A stretch of 64,000 nucleotides of DNA from the NCBI RefSeq assembly GCF_011058155.1, contig NZ_JAALFC010000018.1, positions 1 through 64,000 of the forward strand. Reading direction: 5' to 3'. Below, piece by piece: positions 9,157 to 18,140 of this stretch (position 1 is the first letter of the stretch; each line of letters begins with the position of its first letter). The notes beneath the pieces are model-generated. The model had not been told where the DNA came from. It ran no database searches and worked only from the letters and a program-made list of their open reading frames with translations. The position numbers were made by a program, and so were the translations under genes. The DNA comes from Litoribacterium kuwaitense. Lineage in GTDB: Bacteria > Bacillota > Bacilli > Bacillales > DSM-28697.

Positions 9157-9861
9157 ATGTCACAGGAGCATTTTGACTGGAAGCAGCTTCAAGGTCAGTT
9201 AATTGTGTCATGCCAAGCTTTGGAGGATGAGCCGCTACATGGCGCTCACTTTATGGCGCAAATGGCTTTAGCTGCTTACCAAGGTGGTGCCAAAGCCATT
9301 CGCGCAAATGGTGTAGAGGATGTAAAAGCAATCAAACAAACGGTAAACATTCCAGTCATTGGACTGATCAAGCGTGAGTACCCGAATTCGGATGTGTATA
9401 TCACTCCTACCCACATAGAAGTTAATCAATTAATAATGGCAAACGCGAATGTCATCGCGCTCGATGCGACAAAGCGCAGCCGTCCAAATAAAGAAGCGTT
9501 GCCAGACCTGATTGACCAAATTCATAAAGAAGGTAAACAAGCGATGGCAGATATTTCAACATTAGAAGAAGGGCTGGCGGCTGCAGAAGCAGGAGCTGAT
9601 GCAGTGAGCACGACGATGAGCGGGTATACGCCTTATTCTCCCCAGCAGAAAGGACCAGATTTAAAGCTGGTGAGCGAATTGTCGCAAGTTCTTACAATTC
9701 CTGTTATTGCTGAAGGACGAATTACCCGACCTGAAGAAATGATCGAGGCGTTTAAACGAGGAGCGTTCGCGGTTGTTGTAGGATCAGCAATTACGCGCCC
9801 TCAGCTCATTACAGAAAGATATACGACTGCCGCTGCTGATTGGAGAAAAGACCGCATCTAA
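9157..9861 (+). CDS. nanE: N-acetylmannosamine-6-phosphate 2-epimerase
   Basis: The enzyme converts N-acetylmannosamine 6-phosphate to N-acetylglucosamine 6-phosphate, a step in sialic acid and ManNAc use. The TIM-barrel protein of 234 residues shows family stretches: QLIVSCQALEDEPLHG at the start, GLIKREYPNSDVYITPT, ALDATKRSRP with the catalytic Lys region, and VIAEGRITRPEE with VVVGSAITRP at the phosphate site. The ribosome site is GGGGGG before ATG. No other sialic acid genes (nanA, nanK, transporter) are in the window, so it may take part in ManNAc-6-P salvage or cell-wall sugar balance instead. Confidence 0.92.
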   Translation: MSQEHFDWKQLQGQLIVSCQALEDEPLHGAHFMAQMALAAYQGGAKAIRANGVEDVKAIKQTVNIPVIGLIKREYPNSDVYITPTHIEVNQLIMANANVIALDATKRSRPNKEALPDLIDQIHKEGKQAMADISTLEEGLAAAEAGADAVSTTMSGYTPYSPQQKGPDLKLVSELSQVLTIPVIAEGRITRPEEMIEAFKRGAFAVVVGSAITRPQLITERYTTAAADWRKDRI

Positions 9862-9864
9862 TTC

Positions 9865-9904
9865 ACCGCCAGTTTTCTTGTGGTCGCACAAAGAAGCTGG
9901 CGGT
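9865..9904 (+). terminator. Terminator hairpin after nanE
   Basis: ACCGCCAGTTTTCTTGTG (9865-9882) pairs almost fully with CACAAAGAAGCTGGCGGT (9887-9904). The stem is long; the T tract after it is poor. Confidence 0.65.
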
Positions 9905-9954
9905 TGTCGTTTGTTAATGAGTGGAGCCTATTAGCGACTTCAGTCATGAGAGGC

Positions 9955-10584
9955 TTAAACCTTCATATAATAAGCACCGGCGGTTACTTTTCCGTGTTGA
10001 TGACCGGGGGAGCGATAGCGAGGGCGCACGTTAGACAAGTCTGGATAGATGGCTTCTTCAACGATCTGCCTTGCTTCTAGCGCTTGCCGCTTCTGAACAC
10101 GTGTTATGAGCTCTTGAAGGTCATCACGAACGAGTATGATCGTGTGAGTCACTTTCGCAAGGTGCCAGCAGGCTTCGGTGACATTCGGAGCAGAAGTAAT
10201 GATGACGCCACGATCTGCCTTGTAAAAGGCTACAGAGGAAAAAACTTCCTGAACAGCGCTAATCCCGACCGCATCACGATAACGCTTAGCTTGTACGGCA
10301 AATGCTGTTCCATCCTCATTTGTCAGAATGATGTCAGCGCCAAAATCCCGACTTTTGGCTGTTTGACGTGTAACGAAACCGATGGAGGCTAGTAAAACCG
10401 TTAAATAGTCTTCAAATTCATGTCCTTCCATACGATCGATGTCTCGTAGCGTGATTTTGGCTACATCGTACCGCTTTTTTCGCCGCCAGCTCCGCCAGAG
10501 AAAAAAGAAACATAACACAGTGAAAAATACGGTTATCACAACGAATACCCATGATATGGATAGATTTTCAAACCAAAGGTTCAA
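9955..10584 (-). CDS. Membrane-anchored Mrr-type restriction endonuclease
   Basis: A single transmembrane helix (about residues 10-30, ISWVFVVITVFFTVLCFFFL) is followed by basic residues and a PD-(D/E)XK nuclease domain of the Mrr type. The domain reads GHEFEDYLTVLL, then SRDFGADIIL carrying the catalytic Asp, then FAVQAKRY as the QxK motif, then VGISAVQEV and GVIITS. Mrr proteins cut modified DNA in E. coli, but membrane-tethered, solitary forms are common in Bacilli and have no settled role. The start is TTG (10584) with GGGAG upstream. No methyltransferase or defence partner lies nearby. Confidence 0.85.
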   Translation of the reverse strand: MNLWFENLSISWVFVVITVFFTVLCFFFLWRSWRRKKRYDVAKITLRDIDRMEGHEFEDYLTVLLASIGFVTRQTAKSRDFGADIILTNEDGTAFAVQAKRYRDAVGISAVQEVFSSVAFYKADRGVIITSAPNVTEACWHLAKVTHTIILVRDDLQELITRVQKRQALEARQIVEEAIYPDLSNVRPRYRSPGHQHGKVTAGAYYMKV

Positions 10585-10652
10585 GTCGTCTCACTCCCTT
10601 ACGTACGTTACTATTGTATCAAAGCACACAAGTGTTCGCTCGAATTTCCGTA

Positions 10653-10689
10653 AAAAACCTTGGCAGAGTTAACGCTTGCCAAGGTTTTT
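10653..10689 (-). terminator. Terminator of the AraC-type gene
   Basis: AAAAACCTTGGCA (10653-10665) pairs with TGCCAAGGTTTTT (10677-10689), with T-rich ends on both strands. It lies between the AraC stop and the Mrr gene start, so it mainly ends minus-strand transcription. Confidence 0.85.
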
Positions 10690-10700
10690 AGTGTGCCGTC

Positions 10701-11498
10701 TTATTCAAGGTATTTTGTAACATTTCGCGCATATTCGCTCGGAGAAACACCTATATGTTTTTTAAACATCCGAAAAAAGTAGGACGTATCATAGTAACCT
10801 AAATAAAATGATATGTTGGCAATCGTCATATCAGAATTAGCAAGCAAACTGCACGCCTCTTTAACACGAAGCTGGTGCATATATTGAATCGGGGTTTGAC
10901 CAACGACTTCCCGAAAAAGAGTGCTCGTGTAATTAGGCGATCGTTGAATAAGCTTTGCCAATTCTTCAGTTTGAATCGCTTCCCGATAGTGTTCGAGGAG
11001 GAAGCGTCTGATTTTATCGACATATTGGGCTTTAATGGGGACGACCTCTGGCTTTTCTATTTCCCGAGCGATCTTTCCAATGAGCTCGATGAAGACACCT
11101 AAACAAATATGCGAACTGAACGGTGCGTTGTTTTGGGATTCTTTATAGATTTTTTCGAAGGCACGGTGAAAAAATTGAAAATGGTGAACTTTATGGTGAA
11201 CGAAAGTCTCTTTCTCTAAAAAAGGGATTTGCTTCATCGTGTCCATATTCACCTCAAATAGAATGGCATATTTTTGATGAGGACCTGAAGGATGGTTATA
11301 TCCAGCCCGGAAGGTATTTTTAGGAAAGAAAATGATCTCACCTTCACTGGCAGTATGCAATTGATCTTCAATTTCATATATATTTTTCCCTTTAGTTACA
11401 AATATCAAAATATGGTAATCTATGTGCTCTTTTCGAGTAAGCCAATTGGGAATAAAATCATCAAAATGAACTGATTTAATGGTAAGTATGATGATCAC
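10701..11498 (-). CDS. AraC-type regulator of the sulfatase/ABC operon
   Basis: An N-terminal cupin-like sugar-sensing half (YHILIFVTKGKNIYEIEDQ, EGEIIFFPKNTFRAG) precedes a C-terminal AraC/XylS domain with two helix-turn-helix units (about residues 165-260; TEELAKLIQRSPNYTSTLF and TIANISFYLGYYDTSYFFR). It is divergent from the four-gene uptake and sulfatase operon, so it is the likely activator of that operon. The + promoter region has a TACAAT -10 (11591) with no good -35, as expected for an activator-dependent promoter. The start is uncertain: the GTG at 11498 overlaps the ribosome-site-like AGGTG, so translation may begin a few codons later. Confidence 0.85.
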   Translation of the reverse strand: MIIILTIKSVHFDDFIPNWLTRKEHIDYHILIFVTKGKNIYEIEDQLHTASEGEIIFFPKNTFRAGYNHPSGPHQKYAILFEVNMDTMKQIPFLEKETFVHHKVHHFQFFHRAFEKIYKESQNNAPFSSHICLGVFIELIGKIAREIEKPEVVPIKAQYVDKIRRFLLEHYREAIQTEELAKLIQRSPNYTSTLFREVVGQTPIQYMHQLRVKEACSLLANSDMTIANISFYLGYYDTSYFFRMFKKHIGVSPSEYARNVTKYLE

Positions 11499-11697
11499 CT
11501 ACTTTTAGAGTGATAAAGGTTATTAAGATAGTATCATTAGAATATGGTAGCCGCAATTGAAATAATTAGAAAAAAACGAAAATAAAAATATACAATACAT
11601 CGTAGTTTTGTACATAGACAAAAAATATGATCAGTACGTATACTGTTTCTACAGCAATGAAGAAAGCGTTAACAAAAATATCGGAAAGGGTGATTAT

Positions 11698-13176
11698 GTG
11701 AGAAATGTACATTTTATCCAACGGATTGTCTTTTGTTGTTTAGTTGCATTGTTATTATCAGCATGTGGAGCGAACAATAATGATAATGCTGCATCAGAGA
11801 ATGAAGATGCTGATGGAACGATAACATTACAAGTGATGGACTGGAGCGACAGTGTCAAAACAATAAGGGAAGAATTTCATAATCAATTTATGGAGAAATA
11901 TCCAAATATTAAGATTGAGTATACCCAGCTCACCGTTGATCAATTCAAAAATACAATTTTAACGGCGGTGAAGTCGGGAGAAGCACCGGATTTGTTTCCA
12001 GTTCCTTCTGGAATGAAGCTAGAAACCCTCGTGACGGATGGTTGGTTTCAACCGATTGACCCTTTGATTGATCAAGAATTTAAAGACATGTTTGTCGAAG
12101 GTACTTTCACAGAAGGGATTACGATGAACGAAGGGCAAATCTACGCCATTCCTGAAGCACAAACGATGCCACATAGCTTAGTCTTCTACAATAAAACTTT
12201 GTTTGAAGAGGCAGGTCTAGACCCGGAAAACCCACCAGAGACTTATTCAGAATTCCGTGAAGCAGCACAAAAAATTACTGACGCTGGGGCTGGACAATAT
12301 TATGGAATGATAGAGGGCGGTAAGCAAAATAATCGCTGGCTGACGACTGCAAAAGAATGGGCTTCAATGGCGGGTGCCGGGCTGAATAGTTCATCTCCGG
12401 TCAACCTTGCGACTGGATCGACAGATTACGCGACCGAACCTGTCAATGGCGTCTTTGAATTGTTTGAAAATTTACGTGATGATGGCTCCCTTCATCCGAA
12501 AACAATGAGCATTTCTGCACCAGAAGCGCGCGCTCTCTTTGGACAAGGTCAAGCAGGTTTTATGGTTCAAGGTGCTTGGTCGATTGGCGTTTGGAATAAA
12601 GAAAATCCCGATCTCGACTTCGGCGTAATGGCGCCACCGGTACCCGACTCAGGAAGAAAAGGATCGATTCCTATTGTAAGTAGTGCACCATGGATGGGGA
12701 TTTATGCAGGCTCAGACCATCCTGAAGAAGCAGCGTTGTATTTGGAAGAGCTCTACGGTGGAGATTATTTTCAAGCGGAGCGTGTCAGTTCTGGAGACAG
12801 CTTTTCCACTGTTAAAGGGATCAATGAAGAGTTTGTGACTGATGAGAATTTAAAAGACTACTATGACATCGTTCAAGAGGTCGGCAGTCGCATTCCTGAC
12901 CCAGTGATTCGCAATCCTGAAACAGTCGCTGTTTTTAACGAATACAATGACGTACACCCTGACCTTGGTGGTTTGTTAGGAGGCGTTGTTTCAAAAGCTG
13001 TAGATAATCCCGAGCAAATGTTGAAAACGTATTCAGAACAAGTAGGCGTAGCATGGACTAAAGCCATTGAAGCAGCGCAAGAAAAGGGAGCTGACATCGA
13101 AGAAACGGATTTTGTCTTTCCTAATTGGGACCCTTTAGAAGATTATACGGAAGAAGATTATGCTGAATTAAAGTAA
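11698..13176 (+). CDS. Extracellular solute-binding lipoprotein of an ABC sugar importer
   Basis: This is a family 1 (MalE-like) binding protein of about 492 residues. The GTG at 11698 is preferred over the upstream TTG because GGAAAGGGTG sits just before it and it opens directly into a lipoprotein signal (IVFCCLVALLLSAC, lipobox LSAC). The mature part shows family features: ITLQVMDWSD, APDLFPVPSG, YAIPEAQTMPHSLVFYNKTL, and AGFMVQGAWSIGVW. Anchored on the outer face of the membrane, it would pass ligand to the two permeases that follow. With a sulfatase in the operon, the ligand is probably a sulfated sugar or small oligosaccharide (inference). Confidence 0.9.
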   Translation: MRNVHFIQRIVFCCLVALLLSACGANNNDNAASENEDADGTITLQVMDWSDSVKTIREEFHNQFMEKYPNIKIEYTQLTVDQFKNTILTAVKSGEAPDLFPVPSGMKLETLVTDGWFQPIDPLIDQEFKDMFVEGTFTEGITMNEGQIYAIPEAQTMPHSLVFYNKTLFEEAGLDPENPPETYSEFREAAQKITDAGAGQYYGMIEGGKQNNRWLTTAKEWASMAGAGLNSSSPVNLATGSTDYATEPVNGVFELFENLRDDGSLHPKTMSISAPEARALFGQGQAGFMVQGAWSIGVWNKENPDLDFGVMAPPVPDSGRKGSIPIVSSAPWMGIYAGSDHPEEAALYLEELYGGDYFQAERVSSGDSFSTVKGINEEFVTDENLKDYYDIVQEVGSRIPDPVIRNPETVAVFNEYNDVHPDLGGLLGGVVSKAVDNPEQMLKTYSEQVGVAWTKAIEAAQEKGADIEETDFVFPNWDPLEDYTEEDYAELK

Positions 13177-13226
13177 GAATTGGGGTCTTAAGTGACCCCG
13201 ATTTGTCAAGAAAGGAAGGGATTCTC

Positions 13227-14186
13227 ATGAGGACGCTCTCCAAAACGTCTACGTCGGCTGTGTCGAAAAAGAAGATTTCAAATAAACGAAGAACGACGCT
13301 ATGGTGTTGGCTATTTATTTTACCTAATCTTATTTTCTATGCGATGTTTCAAGGCTGGCCAATTATCGTAAATTGGTATTATTCGACCCTCGATTGGTCG
13401 GGGTTAAGCTCAGATGCTGTATTTGTTGGGTTGAACAATTTTAAAGAGCTCATGCAAGATCCTTATTTTTGGAATGCGTATAAAAATAGCTTCGTTTTTA
13501 TGGCTGGATCCGTTCCTTTAATGCTTGGACTGGCCCTGATCGCTGCCCTCGTTTTTAATAATCCGAACTTAAAATATGCAAGCATTTATCGAACCTTGAT
13601 CTTTATTCCTGTTGTTACAACAGCATCTGTCGTCGGGATTATTATGGTTTATATTTGGGGTTCGGATGGGGCAGTGAACTATACACTCATGCAAATTGGA
13701 CTTTTAGACGAGCCGGTCAACTGGTTAAGCGATCCGAATTTGGCAATGATGACTGTTATTTTAATAAACATATGGAAAAACCTTGGGATGAATATGGTGT
13801 ATTGGATTGCGGGACTCCAAGGTGTGCCGCGAGAGCTTTATGAAGCGGCGCGAGTGGATGGAGCTGGTCATTTCAGAACGTTTTTCTCGATCACTCTGCC
13901 ACTGATTTTGCCGGTGGGAGCTGTCATCTTATTACTGAATGTCGCTGGTTCATTAAAGGTTTTTGATTTAATTAAAACAATGACAGATGGCGGACCGTTT
14001 TATGCGACTGACGTTGTATCCACCTATATTTACCGCTTTGCATTTTCAAGTGAAATGGGCTTGCCTCGCTTAGGCTATGCAGCATCTGCAGGAATCTTCT
14101 TTGCCTTTACAATTATGATCATTGCCCTCATTCAAGTACTTGTGAAGCGTTCTCTCAATTCTAAGAAGGTAGGAGGGCAGCAGTGA
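13227..14186 (+). CDS. ABC sugar importer permease (MalF/UgpA type)
   Basis: This is an integral membrane permease with about six helices. The EAA loop (ELYEAARVDGAGHFRTFFSI) contacts the ATPase. The ATG at 13227 has GGAAGGG upstream, so the frame opening at TTG 13203 is too long. It follows the binding protein by about 50 bp and its TGA overlaps the start of the next permease. Together the two permeases form the heterodimeric channel of a CUT1-class importer. Confidence 0.9.
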   Translation: MRTLSKTSTSAVSKKKISNKRRTTLWCWLFILPNLIFYAMFQGWPIIVNWYYSTLDWSGLSSDAVFVGLNNFKELMQDPYFWNAYKNSFVFMAGSVPLMLGLALIAALVFNNPNLKYASIYRTLIFIPVVTTASVVGIIMVYIWGSDGAVNYTLMQIGLLDEPVNWLSDPNLAMMTVILINIWKNLGMNMVYWIAGLQGVPRELYEAARVDGAGHFRTFFSITLPLILPVGAVILLLNVAGSLKVFDLIKTMTDGGPFYATDVVSTYIYRFAFSSEMGLPRLGYAASAGIFFAFTIMIIALIQVLVKRSLNSKKVGGQQ

Positions 14187-15016
14187 TGACAATGAAAAAG
14201 CTTAGTCAAGGACTTACGCACGCCTTTCTCATTGCCCTATGTTTTGTCTGGATTTACCCATTTTTATGGATGATTTCGGCATCATTTAAGACTCAAAATG
14301 AATTCTTTGAAAAAGGCTTAAGCTTAATTCCGGAATCTTTTCAGCTGGATAACTTTATCCGCGCATGGAATGAAGGGAATTTTGGTCAATATTTCAGCAA
14401 CTCCATCATCGTGACGATCGCAACAATATTAATCGTACTCTTTATTACAGCGACGTGTGGTTATGCACTGGGGCGCTACTCATTTTTTGGCAAGAAAATG
14501 TTTATCTTCATTTTAGGTATTAGTATTTTTGTACCGCTGGAATTTTCTATTATTCCAATCTTCCAACTCATTAAAGATCTTGGCTTAATGAATTCATTAT
14601 CTGGTGTCATTATGGCTGAAGCGGGTGGAGGCCATGTGCTTTTTGTCTTATTATTCGCAAGCTTTTTTGCCCAAATTCCTAAAGAGCTTGAAGAAGCAGC
14701 AATTATTGATGGTTGTGGGTTTTTAAGAACATTTATCCATGTGGCTTTACCCCTTTCGAAACCGATTATAGGTAGTGTTGTAATCATGCAGTTTATTTGG
14801 ACATGGAACTCTTTCTTACTTCCACTCGTCTTGACGCTGAGCACACCAGAATTACGAACTTTGGCTGTCGGTTTATATGCGTTGCGTGGAGAGAACATCG
14901 TTGATTGGACTGGAATCGCAGCTGGTGGAACAATTGCCATTGTTCCGATTATCGTTATTTTCTTAGTATTGCAGCGTTATTTTGTCGATGGAATGGCTGG
15001 CGCTGTCAAAGGCTAA
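14186..15016 (+). CDS. ABC sugar importer permease (MalG/UgpE type)
   Basis: The second CUT1 permease has a signature EAA loop (ELEEAAIIDGCGFLRTFIHV) and the typical C-terminal end QRYFVDGMAGAVKG. AGGAGG lies nine bases before the ATG at 14186; an in-frame GTG at 14183 overlaps the previous stop. No ATP-binding subunit is coded in the operon. In Bacilli a shared ATPase (MsmX in B. subtilis) commonly powers several such importers, so this is probably the case here. Confidence 0.9.
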   Translation: MTMKKLSQGLTHAFLIALCFVWIYPFLWMISASFKTQNEFFEKGLSLIPESFQLDNFIRAWNEGNFGQYFSNSIIVTIATILIVLFITATCGYALGRYSFFGKKMFIFILGISIFVPLEFSIIPIFQLIKDLGLMNSLSGVIMAEAGGGHVLFVLLFASFFAQIPKELEEAAIIDGCGFLRTFIHVALPLSKPIIGSVVIMQFIWTWNSFLLPLVLTLSTPELRTLAVGLYALRGENIVDWTGIAAGGTIAIVPIIVIFLVLQRYFVDGMAGAVKG

Positions 15017-15042
15017 AATAATTATCTAAAGGGGAAAAATAA

Positions 15043-16503
15043 ATGAGAGTACTTTTGCTAGATTTAGATTCAACGAGGCCGGATCATTTAGGGTGTTACG
15101 GTTATCATCGAAATACGTCACCGAATATTGATCGGATTGCTGAAGAAGCCGTACGCTTCAATCAATATTATACGTCTGATGCCCCGTGTTTTCCGTCAAG
15201 AACAGCATTAACGACAGGGAAATTTGGGATTCACAATGGTGTCGTTGGACATGGTGGTACGGCTGCTGATCTGCGTCATGAAGGAGAAGGGCGTCAATTT
15301 AAAAGCCAGCTTGATACAGAAAGCTTTGCCTCCATCTTCCGTAGCGCCGGTTTAAAAACAGCGTTAATTAGTCCATTTGGAGAGCGTCATTCGGCATGGC
15401 CTTTTTACGCAGGCTATCATGAAATGTACAACACAGGAAAAGGTGGTATGGAGTCTGCGGAAGAGGTAACGCCTGTCGTTGAGGACTGGTTAGAGCGGAA
15501 TGGGGCACAAGATGATTGGATGCTGTACGTGAACTTTTGGGATCCTCATACGCCGTATCGTGCTCCGGAATCGTTTGGTAATCCTTTTGCTGACGACCCA
15601 TTACCAGCGTGGATTACAGATGAGGTATTTGAACAGCATCGAAAAAAGGTCGGCCCACATAGTGCCATGGAAATTAATATGTATAACAATGAAACTTTAC
15701 CAGAGTATCCAAGGTATCCAGGAGAGTTAGAAAATAAAGACGACCTTCGTCGCATGATGGATGGCTATGATTGTGGTGTTCGCCATATGGATGAACATGT
15801 CGGTCGTGTCTTTAAAAAGTTAGAAGATCTAGGTGTTATGGATGATGTCGTTATCATTATTACTGCCGATCACGGTGAAAATATGGGTGAGCTCGGTATT
15901 TATGGAGAGCATGGCACAGCAGATCAAGGGACATGCCGCATACCGATGATTATTCGTTGGCCTGGTAAAACAACGGGAAGCATAGACGATGGCCTTCATT
16001 ATCACATTGACCTGTTGCCGACCTTAGCTGAAATGTTCGGCACTCAACCTTCACCGAATTGGGATGGACAGAGTTACGCAACTGTCATTTCTGAAGATAA
16101 AGATGCAGGGAGAGACTACTTAGTCGTCTCGCAATGTGCTCACGTTTGCCAGCGCAGTGTACGCTTTGATGATTGGCTGTACATTCGTACGTACCATGAT
16201 GGCTATCACTTATTTGCTAAAGAGATGTTGTTTAATATAAAGGAAGATCCTCATGAGCAGCATAATGTCGCACAAGAACGAAAGGACATTTGTATGAAAG
16301 CCGTGTACCTGCTCAATGAATGGCATGACGACATGATGAATTCTATGGATGTTGATGTTGATCCGTTATGGACAGTGATGAAAGAAGGCGGTCCGTATCA
16401 TGCAAAAGGACATTTGAAGAAGTATGCCGAGCGTTTAGTGGAAACAGGGCGGACAGAAGCTGTAGAAGAATTAAAAAGGCGTCATCCACAAGAACAGTTA
16501 TAA
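15043..16503 (+). CDS. Cytoplasmic Cys-type sulfatase
   Basis: This S1-family sulfatase hydrolyses sulfate esters. The formylglycine signature is PCFPSR with Cys49 as the residue to be converted. Metal ligands fit Asp7 and Asp9 at the start and the ADHGENMGE stretch in the second half. There is no signal peptide, so it acts inside the cell on a substrate brought in by the importer coded just upstream (27 bp gap, same strand). The maturation enzyme (anSME or FGE) is not in the window. The exact sugar (for example a sulfated uronic acid, hexosamine or galactose unit) cannot be named, and no glycoside hydrolase or lyase accompanies it. Confidence 0.9.
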   Translation: MRVLLLDLDSTRPDHLGCYGYHRNTSPNIDRIAEEAVRFNQYYTSDAPCFPSRTALTTGKFGIHNGVVGHGGTAADLRHEGEGRQFKSQLDTESFASIFRSAGLKTALISPFGERHSAWPFYAGYHEMYNTGKGGMESAEEVTPVVEDWLERNGAQDDWMLYVNFWDPHTPYRAPESFGNPFADDPLPAWITDEVFEQHRKKVGPHSAMEINMYNNETLPEYPRYPGELENKDDLRRMMDGYDCGVRHMDEHVGRVFKKLEDLGVMDDVVIIITADHGENMGELGIYGEHGTADQGTCRIPMIIRWPGKTTGSIDDGLHYHIDLLPTLAEMFGTQPSPNWDGQSYATVISEDKDAGRDYLVVSQCAHVCQRSVRFDDWLYIRTYHDGYHLFAKEMLFNIKEDPHEQHNVAQERKDICMKAVYLLNEWHDDMMNSMDVDVDPLWTVMKEGGPYHAKGHLKKYAERLVETGRTEAVEELKRRHPQEQL

Positions 16504-16527
16504 GCGAAAATCTCATACACGGCTACA

Positions 16528-16570
16528 GAGTGTAGGTCAAGTCTATCCGGACTTTGTCTACGCTCTTTTT
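16528..16570 (+). terminator. Terminator hairpin, dispersed-repeat copy 2
   Basis: GAGTGTAGGTCAAGTC (16528-16543) pairs with GACTTTGTCTACGCTC (16550-16565) and is followed by TTTTT. It ends the sulfatase operon. The left arm has diverged more than in the other copies. Confidence 0.8.
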
Positions 16571-16832
16571 CAAAAGAAAATCTTACACCGCTATGCCTTT
16601 GTCAGTCTAGGCGTAAAGGCAAGTAAAGAATCGAAAGCAACCCAACCTCTAGTTTGCGGGTTAGAGAGGCGGAAAGCGACGAATGCGACGATTTTGGTCA
16701 TAGATTGGGTTTTTAGCATTCTTCGTTTGTAAGGTAAATGTTAACAAAAATTTAAAATTAATCTTCCTTATGGGTCTGGAGAATTTGTTATACTCAAAGT
16801 GAGAATGATATCCAATAAAGGGAGGTCTTTCG
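16571..16832. other. Intergenic region with the ucpA promoter area
   Basis: No gene seen. A TTATACT -10-like element near 16786-16792 lies at a suitable distance before ucpA, and a short CCTCT/AGAGG hairpin lies near 16645-16670. Nothing else stands out. Confidence 0.4.
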
Positions 16833-17624
16833 ATGAATAAAATGGACGGAAAAGTTGCTATTGTTACAGGAGCTGCTATGGGAAATGGAAAAGGAATTGC
16901 TGAAGTGCTCGCTAAATATGGCGCGGTCACAGTTCTCTTCGACATTTCAAAACAAGTTCATGACACAGCTAAGGAATTAGAAGAGAAAGGTTATAAAGCA
17001 ATGGCTGTTGAAGTCGATGTCACTGATAAAGATGCTGTACAAAAAGCGGTTGATCAAGTGATAGAAACGTACGAACGAATAGATGCACTTGTAAATAACG
17101 CAGGAGTTGTCCGTTTGGCGAACTTCCTCGATATGGACGAAGAGCTGAGAGATTTCCATTTTAATATTAATATTAACGGTGTGTGGAACGTCACAAAGGC
17201 GGTATTGCCGCACATGAAAAAAGAGAAAAAGGGTAGAATTGTAAATTTATCATCTGTAACCGGAACAATGGTTGCGGATGCAGGAGAAACGGCTTATGCT
17301 ACGACGAAAGCAGCTGTCTTAGGATTCACAAAATCGTTAGCTAGGGAAACGGCAGAGGACAATATTACTGTGAATGCAATATTGCCTGGATATGTATTGA
17401 CACCGATGGTCGAACAAATGGCAAAAGAAACAAATCCAGACAATCCTCAAGAGGTAATCGACGGTATTGCTAGCGGGGTGCCATTAGGTCGTTTAGGTCG
17501 GGTTGAAGAAGTTGGCGAGGTCGCTGCTTTCTTAGCCTCAGATGAATCCAGCTATATCACAGGAACACAAATTGTGTTAGACGGGGGAAGCACTTTACCA
17601 GAAACTGTGTCTGTTGGTGTTTAA
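16833..17624 (+). CDS. ucpA: Short-chain dehydrogenase, UcpA type
   Basis: A 263-residue SDR oxidoreductase with the dinucleotide site TGAAMGNGKGIA (a variant of TGxxxGxG), NNAG, catalytic Ser in NLSSVTG, and Tyr-x-x-x-Lys in YATTK. The DINGVW-like NININGVWNVTKAVLPHM stretch and the exact-looking tail GGSTLPETVSVG match E. coli UcpA closely. UcpA is NADPH-linked in E. coli and raises furfural tolerance; the natural substrate is not known. GGGAGG lies before the ATG. It stands alone between two terminators. Confidence 0.88.
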   Translation: MNKMDGKVAIVTGAAMGNGKGIAEVLAKYGAVTVLFDISKQVHDTAKELEEKGYKAMAVEVDVTDKDAVQKAVDQVIETYERIDALVNNAGVVRLANFLDMDEELRDFHFNININGVWNVTKAVLPHMKKEKKGRIVNLSSVTGTMVADAGETAYATTKAAVLGFTKSLARETAEDNITVNAILPGYVLTPMVEQMAKETNPDNPQEVIDGIASGVPLGRLGRVEEVGEVAAFLASDESSYITGTQIVLDGGSTLPETVSVGV

Positions 17625-17707
17625 AATATCGGTAAATAAAAAACAACTTATTAGAAAAAGTTTAGTACTTATTATAGCCTGAACCAAAAATGGTTTTTCA
17701 ACAGGCA

Positions 17708-17745
17708 AAGAGCCGCGCTTCTAAGTAGCGCGGCTTATTTTATGC
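17708..17745 (+). terminator. Terminator after ucpA
   Basis: AGCCGCGCT pairs with AGCGCGGCT around a short loop, followed by TATTTTA. Confidence 0.85.
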
Positions 17746-17894
17746 AAATTAAAAATAGGTTGAGAGATCATTGAAACGATAGTTAAAAATGAAAAAGAAC
17801 AAACCACATGAATAAGGATGTATATCATGATCATTTAATCGTATCAGATGATCATTTTTGGTTCTTTATTAAGAATGATTTATGTAATTTGTGA

Positions 17895-18131
17895 CTAATA
17901 ATGGTCGAGGTTTTTAACTTCTATATAAACAAAAGAAGGATAGCGAACATTTTCATTTTTTACTTTTGAAGAACGAAAAAATTTCTCATTAAAGCTATCA
18001 CAAAGCTCTTTTGCTTTCTCTTCTGTACTACAATAGCCTACATAGTTATGACTAAACTTAGTTGGCTCACCATCGTCATTCGTCATTGCATCGAATACTT
18101 CGACTAAGTATATTGAGTTTTTTTTCTGCAT
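17895..18131 (-). CDS. Small protein of unknown function
   Basis: The 78-residue product (starting MQKKNSIYLVEVFDA) is not recognised. The ATG at 18131 has AGGAG eight bases upstream, which supports it as a real gene over the GTG at 18140. The chain is soluble and charged, with an alternating beta-like start and a helix near CSTEEKAKELCDSFNEKF; this resembles small YxxA-type or immunity-like proteins only in size. It stands alone, facing the SDR terminator. Confidence 0.6.
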   Translation of the reverse strand: MQKKNSIYLVEVFDAMTNDDGEPTKFSHNYVGYCSTEEKAKELCDSFNEKFFRSSKVKNENVRYPSFVYIEVKNLDHY

Positions 18132-18140
18132 CTTAAACAC

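Noticed and set aside
9157-9861. Sialic acid catabolic locus
   Set aside because: Only nanE is present; no nanA, nanK or transporter gene lies near.
16800-16820. Fur box before ucpA (TGAGAATGATATCCA)
   Set aside because: Only about ten of fourteen fixed positions match and the right half is poor.
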